From assembly GCF_001625195.1 (NCBI RefSeq), contig NC_054389.1:10536520-10600519 (forward strand): 64,000 nucleotides of DNA, written 5' to 3'. Every line of letters begins with the position of its first letter. Positions within the stretch are counted from its first letter, which is position 1. Made by a program: the position numbers and the translations under genes. This DNA is from Drechmeria coniospora. Lineage: Eukaryota; Ascomycota; Sordariomycetes; Hypocreales; Ophiocordycipitaceae. Below, piece after piece: positions 26,060-36,241 of the stretch. Below the pieces are notes generated by a model. It was not told where the DNA came from. It searched no databases and worked only from the letters and a program-made list of their open reading frames with translations.

Positions 26060-27035
26060 TCAGGTCGACAAGTTATGCATCTGCACGCTCCTCGTGGAAT
26101 TGTGGGAGTCCCTGTCCACCTGGTCGTCCCACTTGACACCCCTCGCCGAGTTGTGCCGACGCAGCAATCTCATCCGCTGTTGCTTGCGGCGGTAAATCAC
26201 GAGGCCGGCGGCGGCCAGAAGGCAGACGCCTACGAGGACTCCGACAACGATGCCGGCAATGGCGCCGCCGGACAGGCCGGAACCAGAGCCGCCAGCCGAA
26301 GCCGACGGAACGGATGACGAGCTTGCCGCAGACTTGCTGCCGGTTTTGTTTCCAGCCTTGCCACGGCCGGGCTCCGTTGCGTTGAAGCAGGGGATGCGAT
26401 CGCGAAAGTCGGTAAAAGGAATGTATGTGATGTCGGCGCAGGCATAGAATGTCTCGTTTTCCGGTTTGTCAAACTCGGACACGTACTTGATCTGCAGCGT
26501 TGCGTTGCTTCCCGCCTTGACCGTCGATGGCGGGTCTGGCACCTTCACACAAGTGTGCCCGCGGTCCAGCTCACGCATGGATTGTGTGTCAAGGAGCGTC
26601 GTGAAGTCGCTGTTGAACTTTGGGTCTGCCCATCAGGTGAACCTCTGTCTCTGCTTTGGCTTTGCGCACCGTCGAAAAGAGCGGGTGAAAAGATAGGACG
26701 TCGTACCAGGCAGGTATGAAATGCTGAGAACGGCATCCCAAGACTCATTCTGGGCAAGAAGTGCCAGCGCGCCGTTGACTAAACGGCCATCATGTTAGTT
26801 GAACGGCAGATTCGGCAATGTGAGGCCGAGGCTTGCTCATTGGAAACTGGGTGCGGTTCCCAGGGCCAGCAACGGAGCCGCAAGGGGGCGTATTGTCCAT
26901 GGCAGCGGACCAAACTCGATCCTTGGGCCACATGAAAGCGGCCGGACCCATGTCCTCGGCGTTCTTCTGGGCCGCGGAGAGAGAAGCTAGGACAAGCACG
27001 GCCAGGCCGGCCAAAGAGCAAACGAAGTTAGCCAT
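26060..27035 (-). CDS. BIM1-like (copper acquisition factor-like) surface protein
   Basis: A 278-aa secretory protein. Exons on the minus strand are 27035-26837, 26778-26707 and 26625-26060. Intron 1 is of the rare GC-AG class (donor GCAAGC, branch CTAAC); intron 2 has donor GTACGA. Residues 1-22 form a signal peptide. The domain matches the BIM1-like/LPMO-related X325 family: 'DMGPAAFMWP', 'DNTPPCGSVAGPGNRTQFPM', 'VLSISYLPDP', 'GHTCVKVPDPPS', 'FYACADITYIPF' and 'RIPCFNAT'. A Ser/Gly-rich stalk, one transmembrane helix ('GGAIAGIVVGVLVGVCLL') and a basic cytosolic tail follow, so it is tail-anchored to the plasma membrane by a helix rather than GPI. The family binds copper in some members through a mature N-terminal His; none is visible here, so copper binding is doubtful. 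Several N-glycosylation sites are present. Confidence 0.85.
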
Positions 27036-28254
27036 GCCGGAGTTGTTGTTGCGAAATGCAGCGATCAGAAGCAGTGGGAGAAGTAAGACACCAAGCTCTC
27101 TGTTCCTTCGCCGTGCATCGACGTGCTGGGGAGGAATCGAGTGTTGAGAGTGCGAGGCTCCCTATTAATGCTCCGTTCGCTCACACAACCGGCATCATAT
27201 CTCGATTTCCGGTTCGCACACCCACCCAGAACCCCTTGTTGGGTGAGTGAGTTGCACAAGTAACGTTGGACAACCCCCCCCGCCCCCCACATGCCCGTGA
27301 GCGACGGTGTCGGTGGCAGACCGGGCCGTCATCTGGCTGGGGTCCAGCTCATGGTCATGGCCGGATGCGAGCGTGGCCGTACTACCCTGACAGTGGCGAT
27401 TGGGCCTCCGGGGAAGGGAAGCGGAAGCGGTGGGTGGGTGGGGGTGGAGAGTCATCGGCAAGCTCAGCTCAAATCGCCGACCGCACCCGAGCGACGCAGA
27501 TGGAAGGCTCCTGCAGCCAAGCGGAGGTCAGTCCGTTATTTTTATTCACGGACCATGGTTGCCTTGCCTGCGCTCGCACCTTTTCGACGAGAATACGTAG
27601 ATGAAAAACTGTACGTAGTCATACGAGCAGCCCGGCCACCCACCACCCTCCGGGGATCGACGCCGGCCTCGATCCGTGGCCCTTTTGTTCGTGCTTGGCC
27701 TTTCCGGGGCAGGGTAGATCGAATTATCTACACCCGAGTGGGCAGTCTTTCGTGCGGGATTTCGTGGCCTCGGACGGCTAGCATCATACGCTGCGCTGCT
27801 GGTTGGGCTGCATCTAATCAGATGTAACCCAACATCGTCATTGGCTGGACGTTCCGGCATGCCCAGCCGTCTGTCCAGGATCATTTTTCCACCTTGGCAA
27901 CGTAGTGGATAAAACGGGGGACAAGTCGACAGGGTTCGAGCATGGAGTACCTGTAGGCCGGACCGAGTTCACGTCCATCTCCGACTCCAACGCCATCCAT
28001 AGGCCGCCGGGCTCGGGAGAGGGATGACGGTGCGACTGACGGATATGCGAGGACAGGCCACTGGTACATGTACCCGTCTGTTCTGGCCTTGTTGCTTCGG
28101 TCGTGTAGCCGCGTAATCGTATAGGCTGGGGTCGGCACCGTCCAGTCGACCCGTCGTTTCTCTCGGCAACTGTCGATGCGCAGGCGGAACATGAGCGGAT
28201 GGAGGATGTCGTGCAGGAGTTTTGGTCTACGTGTAAGTATAAGTAAGCAGGCAG
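27036..28254. other. Divergent intergenic region, promoters of both neighbours
   Basis: About 1.2 kb between the BIM1-like gene (leftward) and the GPI-type gene (rightward). Composition is ordinary, with a C-rich run at 27274-27289 and a G-rich stretch near 27425. Several overlapping frames exist on both strands, none with a family-like pattern. It probably contains both promoters. Confidence 0.5.
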
Positions 28255-28330
28255 CTCCCACTCTCCTTCGTTCCTTCTCTCTCCCGACCGTTCTTTCGCC
28301 CAAACTCCCTCTGCCATCGGCCGCACGCGT
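28255..28330 (+). promoter_or_regulatory. Pyrimidine-rich tract upstream of the GPI-type gene
   Basis: A C/T-dominated stretch ('ctccttcgttccttctctct' and on) lying 70-150 bp before the start codon at 28402. It resembles the CT-rich core promoters of filamentous fungi. This is inference from position and composition only. Confidence 0.35.
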
Positions 28331-28401
28331 AAGCGATCCCATCGTTAGGAAGCACCTCTTTGTGCCACATCTGTCCCTCGTTCAAGTCTTGTCTCGTCAA
28401 A

Positions 28402-29277
28402 ATGAGAGTGACCACTTCTGTCGTTGTCCTCGGTTCACTGGCCTCGGCGGTGGCTGCTGCTGCCGCTGCTGCCGGTAGCTTCCAGTTCCCAGAGTCCGTA
28501 CCTCTGCACAGCCGTCAGACCCAGGGGCCCTCATACCAGTGCCATGCCAACTGCGGTACATACCACCCGTTGCCCTCCATCTCCCTCCCGCCTTGGCCAG
28601 ACAGACTCGACTGACGGGCAGCAGGCTACGCCATCCAGAACTCGGTCAGGGAGGGATATTGCAATGACGACGCCTGGCTGGACCTCCTCGACGGCTGCCT
28701 TGACTGTGCGCTTGAGTATAACATCTGGCAGCATTACGGCAACAAGGTCGGCGCCGCTGCCGAGAAATGTGGTCTCGACGCCAGTCCCAGGCAGCCTGGC
28801 AATGGTCAGTCAAGCGCCGCTCCCACCTCGGCGGCCCCTGCGACGACGGTCACCGGAACGTCGTCGGCCGTCGTCGTTCAGCCCACGACGGCCACCGGAG
28901 CGTCTTCCGCCGTCATCGTTCAGCCCACAACGGCCACTGGAGCATCTTCGGCTGTCGTCGTTCAACCCACGACAGCTGTGAGCTCGGCTCTTCGGCCAAG
29001 CCCCCCTAGCTTCTCGCCGACGAAGGTGTCGACGATCGCTGGCAGCGGCGTTACTACCTCTGCTTCGGCACCCGTCACTCGCATCGGTCACGGCAACACA
29101 GTGAGCAGCCGTCATCCGCATCTCTCGCCGACTCGTACTGACAGTGTGCTCCAGACCGCCAGTGCGCCTTCCAGCTCCGTTACTGTATCGGCGGGAAGCT
29201 CGCGCGCCATTGATGGCGTTCATCCACGCATGCTCCTTGCTTTCGGTGCGGCTTGGTTTGTTACCCGCCTGTATTAA
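28402..29277 (+). CDS. Cysteine-rich, GPI-type cell-wall protein
   Basis: A 268-aa secretory protein. Exons are 28402-28555 and 28625-29277; the 69-bp intron has donor GTACAT, and the 'cagcag' acceptor offers two phases, differing by one Ala. Residues 1-22 or so form a signal peptide. A small Cys domain follows, with the pattern C-x3-C-G-x12-YC-x14-C-x2-C and then 'YNIWQHYG' and 'EKCGLDASP'. I remember this pattern from uncharacterised secreted fungal proteins. After it comes a Ser/Thr/Ala-rich stalk with three copies of a 16-aa repeat (V-V/I-V-Q-P-T-T-A-T-G-A-S-S-A type), then a C-terminal hydrophobic end preceded by small residues, which fits a GPI anchor. The probable role is structural or adhesive at the cell surface; the biochemical function is unknown. 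The gene converges on the next one with 171 bp between. Confidence 0.72.
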
Positions 29278-29448
29278 TCTTTCATCTCTCTCGTTGGCCC
29301 GAGAATCAATGGATATCGGCACGGCAGTCTTGTCATAATAAGCCAGATGGCTGTCGAGTCGGATAGCGGCCCTATCCAATGGTGCACAAAGTTCGTAATT
29401 CCATTGCCCGTCCCGGCAAGGGTGCTTGCTTGGAAATAAATCAATCAT

Positions 29449-29946
29449 CTACCGCAAAGATATCCCCCCGAATGCCTTGTCCAATTGTGCACCTTCGTCG
29501 AGCTGCGCCTGCTCCTGCGTAGAGAGCTGCTCCTTGGCCTCCGTCACGGCGCTGTGACCGACCTGTTGCGTCTGGGTCGGCCGCTCGGGCTCCAGCAGTC
29601 TGGAATCGCTGTCCAGCCACCCCGGTGCCAGTCTCCTCTTCTCGGCCAAGTCCCGCTCCTTGATGCTCTCTTCAAACTGGCAAAGTTCTCGCTCCGCATC
29701 CTTCTGCAGCTGCGTCACGTAGCTCAGCAGTTGTTCGCACGACTGCTGGATCTCGCTCGGAGACGCCGCATGGCCGGATCCGGACACGATGAAGCGCGGC
29801 TGCTGCTGCTCAGACGAGGTGCCCTCGGCCGCCGTCGGGATCCCCAGGGGGGAGGGGGGGATATTGGAGGGCATAGTCTGGTAGTTGTACGAGAGCGTCG
29901 TCGCCGTCGGAAGGGGTACAAAAGGGGAGACTGTGAGGGGGACCAT
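29449..29946 (-). CDS. Conserved small fungal protein, function unknown
   Basis: About 165 aa from the Met codon at 29946; the frame is open further up to 30117, and a later Met at 29874 ('MPSNIPPSP') is an equally possible start. Visible features are a Pro/Ser-rich N-terminus, a helical, probably coiled-coil core ('SCEQLLSYVTQLQKDAERE'), then 'RDLAEKRRLAPGWLDSDSRL', whose 'AEKRR-APGWLD' pattern I recall from short uncharacterised proteins of Sordariomycetes, and a Gln/Glu-rich tail. There is no signal peptide or membrane segment, so it is probably cytosolic or nuclear. No function is proposed. Confidence 0.55.
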   Translation of the reverse strand: MVPLTVSPFVPLPTATTLSYNYQTMPSNIPPSPLGIPTAAEGTSSEQQQPRFIVSGSGHAASPSEIQQSCEQLLSYVTQLQKDAERELCQFEESIKERDLAEKRRLAPGWLDSDSRLLEPERPTQTQQVGHSAVTEAKEQLSTQEQAQLDEGAQLDKAFGGISLR

Positions 29947-30950
29947 CTCCAGCAGAGGGTGAGAGCCTGCATCGATGTAGTTAGCTTCTCCCCCCCGTTG
30001 GCGTGCTAGGCTGGGGCATGTTCGCATCTCACGGTGCTGATGGTTGTACATGTTGTGTTGAGAGGACAGACGGGTCGAAGGGTTGCAGACCTGTTCGAGC
30101 AGGAACAAAGGGAACAAATAGGCGCCGATCCAAGCACGAAATCGATTTTCTCAAGGCAAATTCGTCCTGTCGTGAGGTATGTGCTAGTTCGCGGTTGGTC
30201 GTGGACAGCTGCTCGAGCAGCGTCGTTATGATGCAAGTACGTAAGTGCACTCATGCATTATTATTGATGGTGACAGCACAAAGTACTTAGTACATATCCG
30301 TACACGTAAGTAAGTATTGTGCTGTAATAGTTGTACCTGTCCAGTCCAGTAATAATACGGCCCTTGCGTTAATAGTTAGTAACGACCAACTTAGTACTGT
30401 GCGGAGTACACTGAAGCGGACATACAAGTACTTGAACACTGTACAGTACGGAGTACGGAGTAATACAAGTGCAGTAATACTCCGAACATGTATTTGTACG
30501 GAGTAAGTACTCCGTACAGTACTTACGTACTCTGTAAGTAAGTGCTGTGATGTATGTCACCCAGGTTCCGCGCGATAGCCGATAAGCCGATAAACCGATA
30601 AGCCGATAAATCGATAAGCCGATAAACCGATCAGAGTGCCTGAGTTGCTGCGGAGCCTTGATGTAAGTACGGAGTACATCAAAGAAATACGGAACATACT
30701 TATAAGTACAGCTACTCCGTACGAAGTATTGCTCCATACTTCGTGCCTGCTTTAAGTACTTATGTACAAGTACCAAATACCTCCGTTCCTATCGATAGAG
30801 TGCCTGTCAGTGCACCAAACCGCCGCCAACGATGAAGCTCCTCCAGTCTGTAAATTTCTCCATCGTGACTCCTCTACACATGCACCTACTAATTTACACC
30901 TACTTACACGTTGGAAGTCCATCCATCGCCTTGCGCTACCGCTCACGGTC
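29947..30950. other. Intergenic with GTAC motifs and an 8-bp repeat
   Basis: About 1 kb. 30230-30560 and 30660-30780 are dense in GTAC-type words (exact GTACGGAGTAC at 30446-30456). 30574-30632 is an 8-bp tandem repeat listed separately. The last 170 bp are ordinary sequence leading into the ICln-like gene and probably contain its promoter. Confidence 0.7.
30574..30632. repeat. 8-bp tandem repeat, unit AGCCGATA
   Basis: Seven copies of an 8-bp unit alternating between 'agccgata' and 'aaccgata' (one 'aatcgata'), so there is also a 16-bp higher-order alternation. It is embedded in a GTAC-motif block. It is a simple minisatellite with no evidence of function. Confidence 0.9.
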
Positions 30951-31900
30951 ATGATCACCACGACGATCCGTACCCCCCCCTCCGTGCGGGACTTCGTCCC
31001 CCTTGCCGATTACGAGTCGCAGACGCCCGAGTCCTTCGCCGACGGCAAGCCAGTGCTGCACTTTCATCTTGAAGGCGCGACAGCTCAGATCCCCAAGTCG
31101 CAATGCGGAACCTTGGCCGTGTTCCCTGCCGACTCGCCCGCCGTCGAGACGCAGGCCAACGGTCAGGATGAGAGCGAGGAGCTTGTGGCGCAAAAGGTCG
31201 ACATTTTCGTCACTTCCCAGTGAGCAGCTCCTAGATCACCGACTCTATCGCCATCATGTTCGCAATGCTGATACAGACAAGACACTTCATCATCTTTAGC
31301 CAAGAGGCCGCTGTCGGCGTTTCCCTCGCGTACCCCTTCATCTCGATCCATGCGCTCAAGCAGGTCGGTACAGAGTCTTCCACCCAGGCCGTCTGGATGC
31401 AGGTCGAAGTTTCCGCTGGCGGTTCCAACGATGACGAATTCGATACGGTCGAGCTGACCATCCTCCCCCCGGCCTCATCCGACAGCGAGGTTTCTGGTTC
31501 CGCCCAGAAGATGTATGACGCCATGTCCGCCTGCTCCGACTTGAACCCTGATGAGGAGGAAGACGAGGACGAGGACAACGATAGAATCGTTTTTGAGCCT
31601 TCCGCCGAGCATGAGGCTCTTGCCGGCTTCCATGGAGTCCTGCATGGCTCTTCGGATGGTACCCTGCCACCTCCGATGCCTGGCAGCGGTGGTTGGATTA
31701 CGGCAGACAACATGCACGAGTTCTTCGACGACGATGGCAACTGGCTTGGTCGGGACGGTCACACCGATGACGCCCCTGTGAACGGCGAGCTCGGCGAGGG
31801 TGCGGGTAGAACGCGGGACCGCGACGAGCTCGAGTCCGAGGGCATGAACGGCCACGATGACGGCCACGACGAGGAGAACAAGCGACCCCGAGTCGAGTAA
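30951..31900 (+). CDS. ICln/Lot5-family protein (methylosome chaperone subunit)
   Basis: A 295-aa protein. Exons are 30951-31219 and 31282-31900; the 62-bp intron has donor GTGAGC and its acceptor (...acaag) was chosen because it restores the family pattern 'VDIFVTSQHFIIFSQ'. ICln (pICln, Lot5; Pfam Voldacs) has a PH-like fold that holds Sm proteins during their methylation and snRNP assembly. Here the PH-like strands run from about 'VLHFHLEGATAQIP' through 'GTLAVFP', 'DIFVTSQ' and 'VGVSLAYPFISIHAL' to 'VWMQVEV' and 'VELTILPP'. A long acidic segment ('EEEDEDEDNDR') and the 'GWITADNMHEFFDDDG' box follow, both typical of the family. The C-terminus ends in 'KRPRVE', a possible nuclear signal. 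It is a cytosolic/nuclear housekeeping protein, convergent with the 954-aa gene. Confidence 0.9.
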
Positions 31901-32319
31901 GGACCTGGCAGGCACAGCTGGAGCACGGCGTTATGGAATAGGAAAACGGCGGGGTTAGCATATCGGACTTCTTTTCGCCGACGTTTTATTCTTCTCTCTT
32001 TCTTTCGTTCCTTTAGATTCATTCACGCTCACCGACTACTATGGACGATGTCAATGACGCGGCGAAACAAATTCGACTATTATTCAAGCTTCTACTTTAC
32101 GCTCGAATCTATCCGTACAGTAAGTATGTGGGGCGAGTTCGAGTCTCCAAGTCCCGGCTTTCCACGCCCCAGGTCCCGTTCCGACGATCGACGCCCATAT
32201 ATAGTGTGAGAAGGCAAAGCACTCTCAAGAGATGAAGGAGGGAAAATGAAAGGTAAGAAAGAGGGCGCCATGGCCCGTGTGCTGTGGGCATCTCCCACCC
32301 GAATCCAGTACCACCACTC
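31901..32319. other. 3' intergenic region between convergent genes
   Basis: 419 bp holding the 3' ends of two convergent genes. It includes a T/C-rich stretch at 31985-32012. No gene is supported; short frames here lack any family pattern. Confidence 0.6.
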
Positions 32320-35184
32320 TCACATTCTCGGGCTCTTCTTCCTAGCCTCCCTGTCCGGTGACGGCAGCAGAAAGCCATCCTTGTCATACAGGCCTAGACT
32401 TTCCACGCTGTCCCGGTGCTCTCCATTTCTCTTGTCTGCTGCGGCAAGCTCCTTTACGGGCCCAAGCTTGGACCTTGCGCCCCAGGAAGGGTTTGCGGAG
32501 GCCACAGCAGATGTGGCCGACAGCTCAAGGTGAGTAGACTTGCTGCCGATGACACCTTCCTTCAGGCCAGGCAACATCTCGGACCGCGAGTATCGGATGC
32601 CAATCCCCTCGTTCTCCTTTCCACTCTCCTGGTCTCCGCGGTCGTTATCCTTGCCGCCATGAGAATGCAGGAGGTGGGTCGTGTTGGAGTATTTGACGCC
32701 CTTCTCCACAGGGTTTGAACCCTTCTGGCCACCCTTGCCCTTTTTCGGGGGGCTGTTCCGACCGATGTTAAGATAATGGCGGCTGCTAATGGAGGCGAGA
32801 CGGGCGTTGGACGAAGAAGGGGCCGTGGTGAAGCCGCCACTGGTGATGGTGGGGAGCGTTGGCGAGTCCGTCATGTCGCTCACGGTCGAAGCGACCGACG
32901 CCATGCTGAAGGAGCTCACCACACTGTTCATTCGCCGCAGCTCTGATATCGTCATGCTCAGCGTCGGGGTCTTCTCCATCCGCGCCGCCGAACGCCTCTT
33001 TGGTGACCCTTGGGACCGTACGCCCGGTCCGTCGACATTCGAGTAGAATGAGCTCGAGTCCGAGACCCTTCTCTCCACACCACTGCTCCCGCACTTCTCG
33101 TGGAGCATCTGCGACAGCGGTGTCGGGCCGGTGGTCCCGTCCGGCGCCGTGAGACTGCCCAAGGTGGGAGGACACGGCAGCGCGCGCCGAGGCAGTGACT
33201 CGGACAGCAGCATGGACTGTATATCCAGTTCGTTATAGGACGACGAAGCGGCGTCCGACATGCAGCTAGTATGATTGGCCGACACGGGGCTCGCCGTCTG
33301 TGACCTGCTGCGGCTGATGTCATCGTCGTCGTCGTCGTCGTCGTCATCGTCATCATCGTCTTTGTCGTTGTCGTTGTCGTTCAGCACGCAGGCCGGCTCA
33401 GGTGTCTCACACTGCGGGACCTCGTTCCCATCCGCATCCGTGACGACCGACTCGGACGTGAAGCTCGACATGGAGAGAATGGAAGGAATGACGAGCCCTT
33501 CCTGCGCCGTCTCGACATCCTTGGGACGAGTCTCGACGGAAGGCTGGCTCCGCGGTGCATGCAGCAGCACCAAGGACCTGCGCACGGCGTCTACTCGGGC
33601 GAACTCGTTTGCGTTGCCTGCCTGCGAGTTGCAGGATATCGGCCGAAGTGGCTGCGGCACGTCCGGCATCTCGTCGCGCTTGAGCATCGTGCTCGGATTC
33701 ACAGTCTTGTTGCGCCTGAGCGGCCGCGGTCCGGCGATTTGTGCCCGCACCTGAAGGCTGGGGGACCGCCGCGGGCTGGCATCCTCATTCGTTTCTTCGA
33801 CAAATGGATCATTTCCCGTCATCGTGGGCTGATTCATTATCTCCTCTGCCTCGTCGCCGACACTGTAGAGGGTGGAGAGGGAACTGGATGCGTCGCTATC
33901 CCTCGACCGTCGCCTCTCGGGACTTCGCCTCGGGCTCCTCTGAGGCTCGACGCCGTTTCCGCTCAGACGATGGAGGCTTTGCTCTCCCTCCATATTGAGC
34001 TGCTGCATCTCTTCCGCGAGGAGACTGGTCATCAAGCTGCTGACGGAGCCGGAAGATACTTCCCCTGAGACCGGTGGCATCTTGTTGGGAGATGACGTCG
34101 TCGAGCCGGCGACTCTCGCCCTCCCGCGCGACGTCGATGACCTGCCACTCCTCGACGCTTTCAGGGGCGATCCTCCCTTGGTTGGGGACTGTCCTGGCGT
34201 CGTCTTGGTCGGGGACTGGCTTTGGCCATCGCGAAGCCGCTGCTCGGTTGAACGCAGGATGATTCTCAGGTCCGTGTCCGTCATCGACTGCCGGATGTGC
34301 GTCTGGGCGGGCACTCGAATCCTGCCCCTCGGCACATCGTCGTTCTGTCGCAGTGGGAGATGGAACTGCTGATGCTGGTACGCCCGCGGCTGGGCCCATT
34401 GTTGATGCTGTTGATGTTGCGGATGCTGCTGAAGGGGGAACTGAGGGACCGCCTGGCTCAGGTTGAGGTCTCGCTGTCCCCTCTTCTGCACCTCAATCTC
34501 CTGGAGCGGCCTGCGGGCCTCCTCCAGTTGCTGGACCTTTTGGTGCTGAAGCTCCTTCTGGGACTGCTGAAGCGGCGGTTGGTACTGTCGATGCTGCTGC
34601 TCCGACACCTGCATCTCAACATCCGGTCCGGCCCTGCTCACGGCCAGCATGGAGCTCGGCTGGGCCGGCGTGCCCCAAAACCACCTGTGCCAGCTCGAAC
34701 CGCTCTCGCTCTTCTTTAGCGGTTCCGTCCGCGAGGCCCGGCCTTCGCCAGCCTTGGCGTCGGCCGGCGTCGAGCGATCAGCGTCCGGCCAGGGCCCGGG
34801 CGGCGGCTTGCGAGCGTCTCCCTTGCCGCGGAAGAAACCTGCGCTGTTGGACATGGAGAGAGGCGGCAGAATGGGCGGCATCGTCAACGAGAGTCGGCTC
34901 GACCATGCGCTGGGAAGGCCGCTCGATGAGTCCAGAAGTCGTCGCTTCGTCAGCCTCCTTGGCAGTCCCTCGCTCGAGTCGTGCGGCGACACGCCGTAAA
35001 CGGTTGTGTTGGAAGGGCCCCATCGTCGCTTGATCCACCACGAGAGAAGCATGCCGAAGGCGAGGAAGACGAGCACGCCGCCGCCGATGGCGATGACGAG
35101 CAGCCATCCCAAGCTGATTCCCTCACCCTCATCCCTCGGCAGCACGAGGTTCGGGGGGGGCTGCGTCCCGCCGCGGCTGCCCAT
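32320..35184 (-). CDS. Large single-pass membrane protein, function unknown
   Basis: A 954-aa, apparently single-exon protein. The short N-terminal segment is outside or lumenal; residues 24-50 form one transmembrane helix ('GWLLVIAIGGGVLVFLAFGM') followed by 'WWIKRRW', giving N-out/C-in by the positive-inside rule. The remaining 900 residues are predicted disordered: a Gln-rich stretch (about 190-300), many Ser-Pro and Arg-Ser sites, 'SPTKTTPGQSPTKGGSP', an acidic run of fourteen Asp, and a C-terminus ending 'LYDKDGFLLPSPDREA'. No signal peptide or enzymatic domain is visible. Its shape resembles phosphoprotein scaffolds or sensors of the plasma membrane, but that is speculation. Single-copy conservation in related fungi is expected but not checked. 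The tail converges on the ICln-like gene. Confidence 0.75.
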   Translation of the reverse strand: MGSRGGTQPPPNLVLPRDEGEGISLGWLLVIAIGGGVLVFLAFGMLLSWWIKRRWGPSNTTVYGVSPHDSSEGLPRRLTKRRLLDSSSGLPSAWSSRLSLTMPPILPPLSMSNSAGFFRGKGDARKPPPGPWPDADRSTPADAKAGEGRASRTEPLKKSESGSSWHRWFWGTPAQPSSMLAVSRAGPDVEMQVSEQQHRQYQPPLQQSQKELQHQKVQQLEEARRPLQEIEVQKRGQRDLNLSQAVPQFPLQQHPQHQQHQQWAQPRAYQHQQFHLPLRQNDDVPRGRIRVPAQTHIRQSMTDTDLRIILRSTEQRLRDGQSQSPTKTTPGQSPTKGGSPLKASRSGRSSTSRGRARVAGSTTSSPNKMPPVSGEVSSGSVSSLMTSLLAEEMQQLNMEGEQSLHRLSGNGVEPQRSPRRSPERRRSRDSDASSSLSTLYSVGDEAEEIMNQPTMTGNDPFVEETNEDASPRRSPSLQVRAQIAGPRPLRRNKTVNPSTMLKRDEMPDVPQPLRPISCNSQAGNANEFARVDAVRRSLVLLHAPRSQPSVETRPKDVETAQEGLVIPSILSMSSFTSESVVTDADGNEVPQCETPEPACVLNDNDNDKDDDDDDDDDDDDDDISRSRSQTASPVSANHTSCMSDAASSSYNELDIQSMLLSESLPRRALPCPPTLGSLTAPDGTTGPTPLSQMLHEKCGSSGVERRVSDSSSFYSNVDGPGVRSQGSPKRRSAARMEKTPTLSMTISELRRMNSVVSSFSMASVASTVSDMTDSPTLPTITSGGFTTAPSSSNARLASISSRHYLNIGRNSPPKKGKGGQKGSNPVEKGVKYSNTTHLLHSHGGKDNDRGDQESGKENEGIGIRYSRSEMLPGLKEGVIGSKSTHLELSATSAVASANPSWGARSKLGPVKELAAADKRNGEHRDSVESLGLYDKDGFLLPSPDREARKKSPRM

Positions 35185-36241
35185 AGTGCTCCTGGTCGTC
35201 CTGTCGTCCGTCCTGTCGTCGTCTTTTCGTCGTCTTTTCGTCGTCTTGCCTTGGTATTGTCGTCGTCTTCTTCTTCGGCTTCCTCGTCGTCCTCGTCCTC
35301 GTCGGGTTACGACATGTATGCCTCCTTTCTCCTTTGGTCGTGCTGAACAATGTCTGGAAGGTTAGCGGGCCGAAGGCGAGAGGTAGGGGGTGCATGTAAA
35401 GGCACGAGCGACTACTCGAAGGGGTACCATGCCTTTTGTTTACGCTGCTATGCGGATGCCCACCGCTCATTTCGATCTCCATTGCAGCGGCCCAGTTGCA
35501 ACATGATGAGGAATGCGTCGTCCAGCGTGACCCATTCCAGCCATCGGCTCACCACCACATCGCCGCCAAAGGCGGAAGGCATGCCTCCTAGGATCAATGG
35601 TGAGATTCATGAGAACAACCATAATTATAAGGCACAATACCTTGCATTGCATTGCCAGAATTAATACAATAAATCTGTCCGCGGCAACATGTCCTGGGAT
35701 CAACATTAATGCTGGTCCGTCACGATCTTCTTCAGTGCTCGCTGATGTGCACTACTTGAAGAAAAGTCCCTAGGAAACCTAGGGCGCCACCCCAGCCACT
35801 GACAGACGTTGAGGCGCCGGCCACATGTTCTGTGCTAAATACGCACGCAGTTTGTACATTTTACATGTACTACTGTATTCTTCAGTATACCGTACTCCGT
35901 ACACATGGCACGGATACTCCATGTAACGACCTACTATTACTGATTGGCATTTACATGTGCACACCTCACATGTAATATAACGTTGAGAATAAGAATATTA
36001 TTGTTAACAGACTAAATTATATGTACTTCGTATCAAAAACAAGGTCGCATCTTGCTCTATGAAAGTAATTGAAGACGCCAAATGTACTACCAATCATACC
36101 ACTCGAATGTCATATCACGTCTGGAACCAGCCCAGAGAGCCAGACTCGGTTCCAAAAAAAAGCGAACAAAAGGGGGGGAGGCGGCAAGGAAAGGATGGGA
36201 AAGCAGCAGACAGAATTGTTTATACAGTTTTCGAGTTTGTC
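35185..36241. other. Intergenic region
   Basis: About 1.06 kb. 35185-35345 is the 5' flank of the 954-aa gene and is rich in 'cgtcgtctt' (CGT-type) simple sequence. The rest has ordinary to AT-rich composition, with a few GTAC words at 35865-35960. No gene is supported. Confidence 0.6.
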
